64,000 bases of DNA from Hydrangea macrophylla (taxonomy: Eukaryota; Streptophyta; Magnoliopsida; Cornales; Hydrangeaceae). The stretch spans positions 126,499,999 to 126,563,998 of the forward strand of contig CM066991.1 of assembly GCA_033977485.1 (NCBI GenBank), given 5' to 3'. Position 1 is the first letter of the stretch, and each line of letters starts with the position of its first letter. The notes beneath the pieces are model-generated. The model saw only the letters and a program-made list of their open reading frames with translations, searched no databases and was not told the DNA's origin. The position numbers and the translations under genes are program-made. Shown here one piece after another: positions 58,189 through 64,000 of the stretch.

Positions 58189-61100
58189 TCAAAAGTTGTC
58201 CACATCGGATCCATAGATGGAAGCCTCGTCCTCTGGGGCAACCTCAGACAAAACATCATCCTCATCCATGTCATCGTCATCCATCATGTCCTCATCCTCT
58301 ATCGCAACATCCTCAATTAGCTCGGGTCCATCATGCTCCACAATAGCTCCCAAATCTCCTGCATCAGCAGCCATGTCAGCCTGGGCTGCATCAAATGCGG
58401 CTGCAAGTGCCTCAGCCTGTACCATAGCCTGTGCCAACTCTGGTGCTCCAATCTCAAATCCATGGGGATGTGCAGCCATCTCTGCAGCCCACTCAGCTGC
58501 CAGCTGTGCTATAACTCCTCCTGGTAAGACTGGTACTACTGCATCATCACCTGCGTCATCATCTGCGGCTACCTCCTCTTCCTCTATCGGATAACCCTCT
58601 GCAACTACAATATCTACGCCAACTGGCACGTCCATACCGGCTGGGTCCACGGGGTCCTCCTCCTCTGGATCATACTCCGGCTCCTCGTCATCGGTGTCCT
58701 CGTCCTCTTCATCCTCCATCTCCTCATCGGCATCCTCTGGCTCATCGTCGCCATCGCTCTCACCATCATCCTCCGGATCCTCATCTGCTGGGGGTGCATC
58801 AGTCATGTCTTCCTCCGGTGGGGGTGGAGGTGTCTGGGGTGGTGGAGGCGCTGTTATAACCTCTGCAAGTAGAGCCTGGTACGAAGAACGGTCTCGTAAC
58901 ATCAGTAGAGAATCCTCCTCGATGCGTTTGAAGGTCTCCTTGCGGTAGATCATCTCCTGACGTATCACTTCTGGGTCCTGGGTCCCAAATCTCTGCTGCT
59001 CAATCCGCATGTCTCGCTTTGTCTCTGCAATAGCTCTCTGTCTAACCTTCCAAGCATAGTACTCTGGATCGGCTGGCGCAATACTACTCTCATACACATA
59101 GTGTAATAACCTGCATTTTCCTGCATGATCATAATTAAAATTTATTTTCATTATCATTTGCATTATCATATTTAAAATTTAATATATATTGTCTGTTTAT
59201 ATGATAATTTCAATTCTTATGTGAAAAGTTTAATTCTTGACTAAATTCATAATTGAAATTACTTGTGGGGTCATAATGCAATTTTCATAAAAACTGGTAA
59301 TATCAGTGTTAAATCTTAAATCTGTATTTCAAAACGGTGGAATTACTTCTTTTTAAACTCAAACTGTATTTTTGTAAAATCAGAAAACTATTTCTAACGT
59401 TAAAATGAATTCTCTGTATTTTTGTGATAAACACCGTGTCACGAAAATACCAGTGTAGGTTTAAAACTGTCCGCGCAGTGTTAAACTTCCACAAAATTTT
59501 GGAAGTAAATGATTGAACAAATATATTTATACTCAATTATGAATGCTGATGCTTTTCCCTTAGGTCTTGTTTGGCAAATGTTGTAGTATGTGTGTTGTCC
59601 TTATGCCATAAGCTAGATTACCCAAACACACATTGACCCACCTCATCTCCACCTACCTCTTACTTTCATCAGTGGAGAATAAAGAGCAGTTTTACACATC
59701 ATATCTGCACATACATGTTTTTTTAAATGGAGGTTAATGGAGATTGAGTGGGGAGTTAGGCCAATGTTTTCTAGGTGAGAATTTGATTATTTATACACCC
59801 AATCACACTACACATTCTGCACTTCCATCACAACACATTTCAGAATTCACAGAGAGTTTAGAGAGTGCAGAGAGTTCTTCAATTTCGTAGAGAGAGAGAA
59901 GAGCTCAATCCTCCATAGCCAAAGCTTGGAATTCGGGAATTTCGTAATTATATTTCTTTCTCAACAATTTCTTCAATCTATATCACAGTGAGTATTACTA
60001 ACTCACTCAAAATGTAACTCATTCCTTATTTACTGATTTAGGTAGTTAATTTTTACAGTAGCAGAAAAAGTATATTAGAAATTCAATCTAATATTTTCTC
60101 TTTTAATTTTAACAGTAGCAGAATTTTGTTTTTAGATTTTTGTTAGGAAAACGAATGAAATTTAAGGTTCTGCCCGCGTTGTCCCAAGTAAAACTCGATT
60201 CTGCACACTTTTCGTCTAATGCAATTTTTTTAGATTCTGCACCGTTTGGACAGAAAACGAGGATTTCAGTAGCAGTTTTTAGAATGCTATTAGTTATGTT
60301 TAAAATGATTTAGGCAATGAATTACGAATTTTCAATCCCCGTACGCGTATTATTTCTTTAATTCTGTGAATTCCTTTATGTTTAAAGTTTGATGACATTC
60401 ATGTGGAGTCAGTTGTACATGCATGGTGAGTGTTGGTAGTGTGTAAAAGAGTAATGATAGTGTGGAAAAGAGTAATGATTGTGTGGAAAGAGTATGAGTT
60501 TGAGTTGTGGTTGTGGTTATGGTTGTGGTTGTAATTGTGGCTGTGGTTATGGTTGTGGTTGTGGATGTGATTGTGGTTGGAGTTGAAAAAGAGGATGAGG
60601 GTGTCTTTGAAATGCGAAGGTGGCAAAAATGGACACTCCCTGACGCCCATGGAAGCGTTAAAGTGTGTGAAGCCGAACTTGGACACTCACTGGCACCCAT
60701 GGAAGTGCTAAAGTGTGGCCTATGGACACTCCCTGAATGACTCGAGTCTGGATACCTGTGTGGGGGTTGCCCCGGTATTTGCATGGCGGTTAGGGTATTC
60801 AAAGTGTGAGGCATTGGACACTCCCTGGTACCCCGGACCAAAGTGTGAGGCAAACTGGACACTCCCTGGCGCCCCGTTGCTAAAGTGTGGCTATCTTAGT
60901 ATTTCAAAGATACCAGGAGTAGGATAGAGGGTTGTTGGGTTTTGTCGAGAGAAAAGAGTCGGTTAGATGAGAGGGTGCATTGTTCTCATACATGGTCGCA
61001 TATTTGTGAATTTATCTTTTAACTATTATTGTGGTTGTTTCTCTAACAAGCTCTTTATGATAAATATAAACTGGTAGTTTTTAAAAGGAAATGAGAAAAA

Positions 61101-61613
61101 GGTAAATGAGTATGTTTTACATTCAGAGTTATGTTTTTAATACTCACCAGCTTCTTGAAGCTGACGGCGTTGATGCGTCCTGGACATTCGTGTCCAGGCT
61201 TTGCAGGTAATAATCAGGATGAACCGTATGATTTTGCTAATTGAGATCAGTTGCTGAGAAGAGATGTTACTTTTATATGTTTTATGTTTATGTGCTTTAA
61301 GATATGTTTTGGTTTTGTAATAAGGATGACTGTAATAGACTTTAAGTATTGTTTTATTTTCAAGGCGGTCTGTGCCTTAGTAAACCCCGTACCATAGGAT
61401 GTAATAAGTTAGAAAAATTTTTATGAGCCCTGATTACCCTACTCTGATTAATGGTTTTATGTTGTTCGACGTTTTGGGACGGAATCGATCCTTCAAACTG
61501 TCGCGACCTACGGGTCCATAAAGGAAATTAAACGCTTTCCATATTTATGCTACGTCGGGGCGTGACACATAGTGTCCTCCGAACTCGTCTGGAACGAACA
61601 GCGGCGGTGCCAT
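58189..61613 (-). pseudogene. Acidic leader ORF of chromovirus 2, split by a solo LTR
   Basis: A start ATG at 61613-61611 opens 15 codons that run to the solo LTR target site. On the other side, from 59096 down to 58189, the same phase continues, so without the insertion and one CATAG copy the frame would be 317 residues. The long part has a helical, charged N-terminal half (about 59090-58870), a Pro run, then long Asp/Glu stretches (about 58810-58640), an Ala-rich helix (about 58500-58350) and an acidic end. It lies in sense orientation between the PBS and gag. I do not recognise the protein. With the solo LTR in place, an alternative ATG at 59169 inside the LTR could still start translation. 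Confidence 0.75.
59102..61567 (+). mobile_element. Solo LTR (chromovirus-related) inserted in the leader ORF
   Basis: Starts TGTAATAACC and ends GGGGCGTGACA, with perfect 5-bp duplication CATAG at 59097-59101 and 61568-61572. Orientation is opposite to the host element. The last 70 bp resemble the host LTR end. Contains a (TGTGGT)n-like minisatellite at about 60500-60590 and five GGACACTCMCTG repeats starting at 60631, 60681, 60724, 60816 and 60857. No internal coding region remains, as expected after LTR-LTR recombination. Confidence 0.92.
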
Positions 61614-61731
61614 GCTACCTGAAAAGGGACTACCTTAAGTCAGAACTAATCTTAATACTCATCTATAGAATCTCAAGGTTCTAGGACCAGATGGTGTGGG
61701 ACAATCTGTGAGCGAAAAGGTATACAACCTA

Positions 61732-61744
61732 GGCTCTGATACCA
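61732..61744 (-). other. Primer-binding site of chromovirus 2, tRNA-iMet type
   Basis: TGGTATCAGAGCC on the minus strand, seven bases inside the 5' LTR boundary. Confidence 0.92.
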
Positions 61745-61751
61745 AAAATCC

Positions 61752-63585
61752 TGTCACGCCCCGGAACGGCATAAATAGAGAAAAATAAATTTCCTTTATG
61801 GGTCCATAGGGAATGACGGGTGAAGTCACATGATTGTCCACACCACGCAGTACTAAGCAACAAAAGTAATAGTGTAGCAGGAATGAAGTCTAGGTTCTGA
61901 TCACAACGTAACATAAAGTCAACAAAAGTTACTAACTATTACATATCAGAGTCTCGAATCAAAATATAGAGCAGCGGAAGTACAAATGCCAAGGCAACAT
62001 ATGCCTGACTACAAAAAGGTTCTAAAACAGTAAAGACAATTAACTATAATTCTAGTCCAGTCTTCAGTTGGCATAAGGGTAGTCCTCTGCGTAGTAGTCT
62101 TCTTCGGTCTGACCTCCGTCGGGGAAATTCTCCACAGGAACTCCATCACTGGCATAGTAGTCTTCTTCTGCAGGCCCTTCACCTGTATAGTCATAACCAG
62201 GATGCGCTGGAACGTAGAAATGTCCAGCGGCATAAACGCCGTCAGCTTAATGAAAGCCGAGTGAGTTAGATACTAACAGGGTATCAACTATTGAAGTTAT
62301 TACAAGTTATAAGCCGTAACCAAATTAGAATTCTGTAAGGGTAACTCCTTAACATCAAACCGATTATCCGATTACTAATGTTTTACTCATTATAAGACCG
62401 ATAACACGTCTAGATAGAGGAGACAGACTCGACAGTAGTTCAACTCTATAACACACCATTGCTCATCCACCGCTTTTAAGAACATATGCACAGTCCACCG
62501 CATGTCATGGATACCACGTTAGTCCATCCCCCGCTTTTAAGAACATATGCACAGTCCACCGCATGTCAGGGATATAACGCTTTAAACAACAGTACATCAT
62601 TCTATGCCACGACTTAACGACGTCTACCAGTGATCACGGTCCACCGCATGTCATAGACACCTTCGTCTGTCTACCGCTTTTAAGAACATATGATTAGATC
62701 ATCTGGCTATCTTAGGGCAAATGGTCCGGTTCACCGCATGTCATAGACACCTTCGTCTGTCTACCGGTTTTAAGAACATATGATCGACCAAAGCCCGCCC
62801 ACGCAAGGTTCCCGAATCTTAGCAAACCTACTTAAGTCCAACTCTATTTCCGATACATGACAATCCCAATGTGGCCCGACTACTCTGAATGAAATGAACG
62901 TTAACTCCAAAGGATTCACAACTATTCCGTTATCTAACATTATAAACATTATCCATTAATCTTGTTATTACTACGATCCTACGCCGCATTAACTCGTTAT
63001 CATGTCTGTATCACAATAATAAGGCATGCTGGGAAAATACTGAACAGTAAATAAACAACTAAACAGTTATCACATTATCTAAACAAGTAAAACAGTAAGC
63101 TGTAACTGCCAATCGATTGGTATAGATGTCAATCGATTGGTATAAAAGCAGTGTCAATCGATTGATCAAAGATTCAATCGATTGGATCACAATCCATGTC
63201 AATCGATTGATAAAGTGTCAATCGATTGGAACATGAAAGATGTCAATCGATTGATAAAGTGTCAATCGATTGACACTTCGTCTTCTTCACAGAGAAGACT
63301 GCCCAGCAACATACAAACGGGAATACATAGTTTCTCTTCCATTTCTTCATTCAAAACATGTTCTAACATCAATATCAAGTTACCAAGTGAGTTTAGAACT
63401 CACCTTAGACGTTAAGGGTGTGTTTGGGAATGTGTGTTTGAGCTTTGGAAGCTCTAATGGTGGTCCTCCTCTCTTCCTCTGCTCTCTGTCTTCTCCCTTC
63501 TCTTTCTCCTTCTTTCTGGTCTCCTTCTCTTCTCTCCTTTTCTTTTCTTTCAGTCCATCTGTGTGTGTGTGAATAAATATATGTA

Positions 63586-63616
<31 letters not shown>

Positions 63617-63987
63617 GAGTGTTTATATATATATAAACACACACAAACTCTCCCTCTCACTCTCTCTGATTTCTGTAAACAGAAATCTGCCCAAAATGGG
63701 CTGGTATATATAGAGGGGAAGTGTTCACGTGGCTTCTCCCCAGCCAGAGCAAAAGAATCTGCCCAGCTGCCTCCAATCGATTGACATAAGTGTCAATCGA
63801 TTGATACAATCAATCGATTGAGATAAAGTTCAATCGATTGGTATCCAAAACAAGTCAATCGATTGGAAAACTTGTCAATCGATTGGTATCCAAATTATAC
63901 CAAGGGTAAGGCCAAGCTCAAACAAGTATTAAAAGAAATATACAAGGTCTAGTTATATAATATATTACAAAAATACAGGGTATTACA
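61752..63987 (-). repeat. Chromovirus 2, 5' LTR
   Basis: 2,236 bp; 10 bp longer than the 3' LTR because of a longer TA repeat near 63597-63616. Carries the same 14 palindromes and module repeats (62467-62783). Confidence 0.96.
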
Positions 63988-64000
63988 GATACAGTCCGAT

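Larger units (their letters stand above)
51011..63987 (-). mobile_element. Full-length Ty3/gypsy chromovirus 2, minus strand, with nested solo LTR
   Basis: LTRs at 61752-63987 (5') and 51011-53236 (3'), tRNA-iMet PBS, gag-pol, and 5-bp duplication GATAC at 51006-51010 and 63988-63992. I see five substitutions between LTRs plus a TA-repeat length change, so it is young. Its LTR ends are TGTAATACCC and GGGCGTGACA on its own strand. It contains an additional ORF before gag and a 2.47-kb solo LTR in opposite orientation. A stop in gag suggests it is not autonomous. Confidence 0.96.

Noticed and set aside
58217..58594. Ser-rich ORF on the plus strand
   Set aside because: It is the antisense shadow of the Asp/Glu-rich leader ORF, whose GAT/GAG codons read as ATC/CTC in reverse.

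Overview
This is nuclear DNA of a flowering plant, most likely a eudicot. The evidence is an 18-exon ERD6-like sugar-transporter gene with GT-AG introns, AT-rich intergenic DNA, and nested plant-type transposons: Ty1/copia, Ty3/gypsy chromoviruses, RTE and L1 LINEs, MULE, hAT, PIF-like and Stowaway elements. I could not identify the species. Only two open reading frames look fully intact: the sugar transporter (2086-7237) and one chromovirus polyprotein (22974-27467).

Layout. 1-2085: upstream DNA of the transporter, packed with four foldback/MITE-type elements. 2086-7237: the intact transporter (copy A, 486 residues). 7590-33145: one composite insertion of 25.6 kb in its 3' flank. The outer layer is an LTR-like element with TGTAATAACC and GGGGCGTGACA ends and an AAAAC target duplication. 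It was later hit by a copia element (8031-14428), a non-autonomous MULE (15070-16332) and an RTE LINE (17840-31075). The LINE was in turn hit by a full-length, nearly pristine chromovirus (20060-30235). After 33150 the 3' flank of gene A resumes and matches the 3' flank of gene B.

33531-39040: Athila-like non-coding DNA, two MITEs and one long ORF of the putative plant-transposon (Athila ORF1) type. 39101-47459: copy B of the transporter, a pseudogene. It lacks exons 1-5, carries frameshifts, stops and splice-site damage, and has an L1-type LINE (ORF1 only) inside exon 10. 47460-51010: duplicated 3' flank, a microsatellite and fragments of LTR elements. 51011-63987: a second full-length chromovirus on the minus strand (TSD GATAC). 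It has a premature UAG in gag and an unusual acidic ORF in its leader, and that ORF is itself split by a solo LTR (59102-61567).

The most unusual signal cuts across the element families. At least four LTR-type sequences with little other similarity carry clusters of a 14-bp palindrome of general form TTCRAYCGRTYGAA (or the variant GTAATCGATTAC). The palindromes come in pairs whose centres are about 17-22 bp apart, and pairs often repeat every 44-45 bp. In one block the centre spacings are exactly 19, 25, 19, 25, 19. This looks like a shared cis or RNA-structural module of plant LTRs that I do not know to be described.
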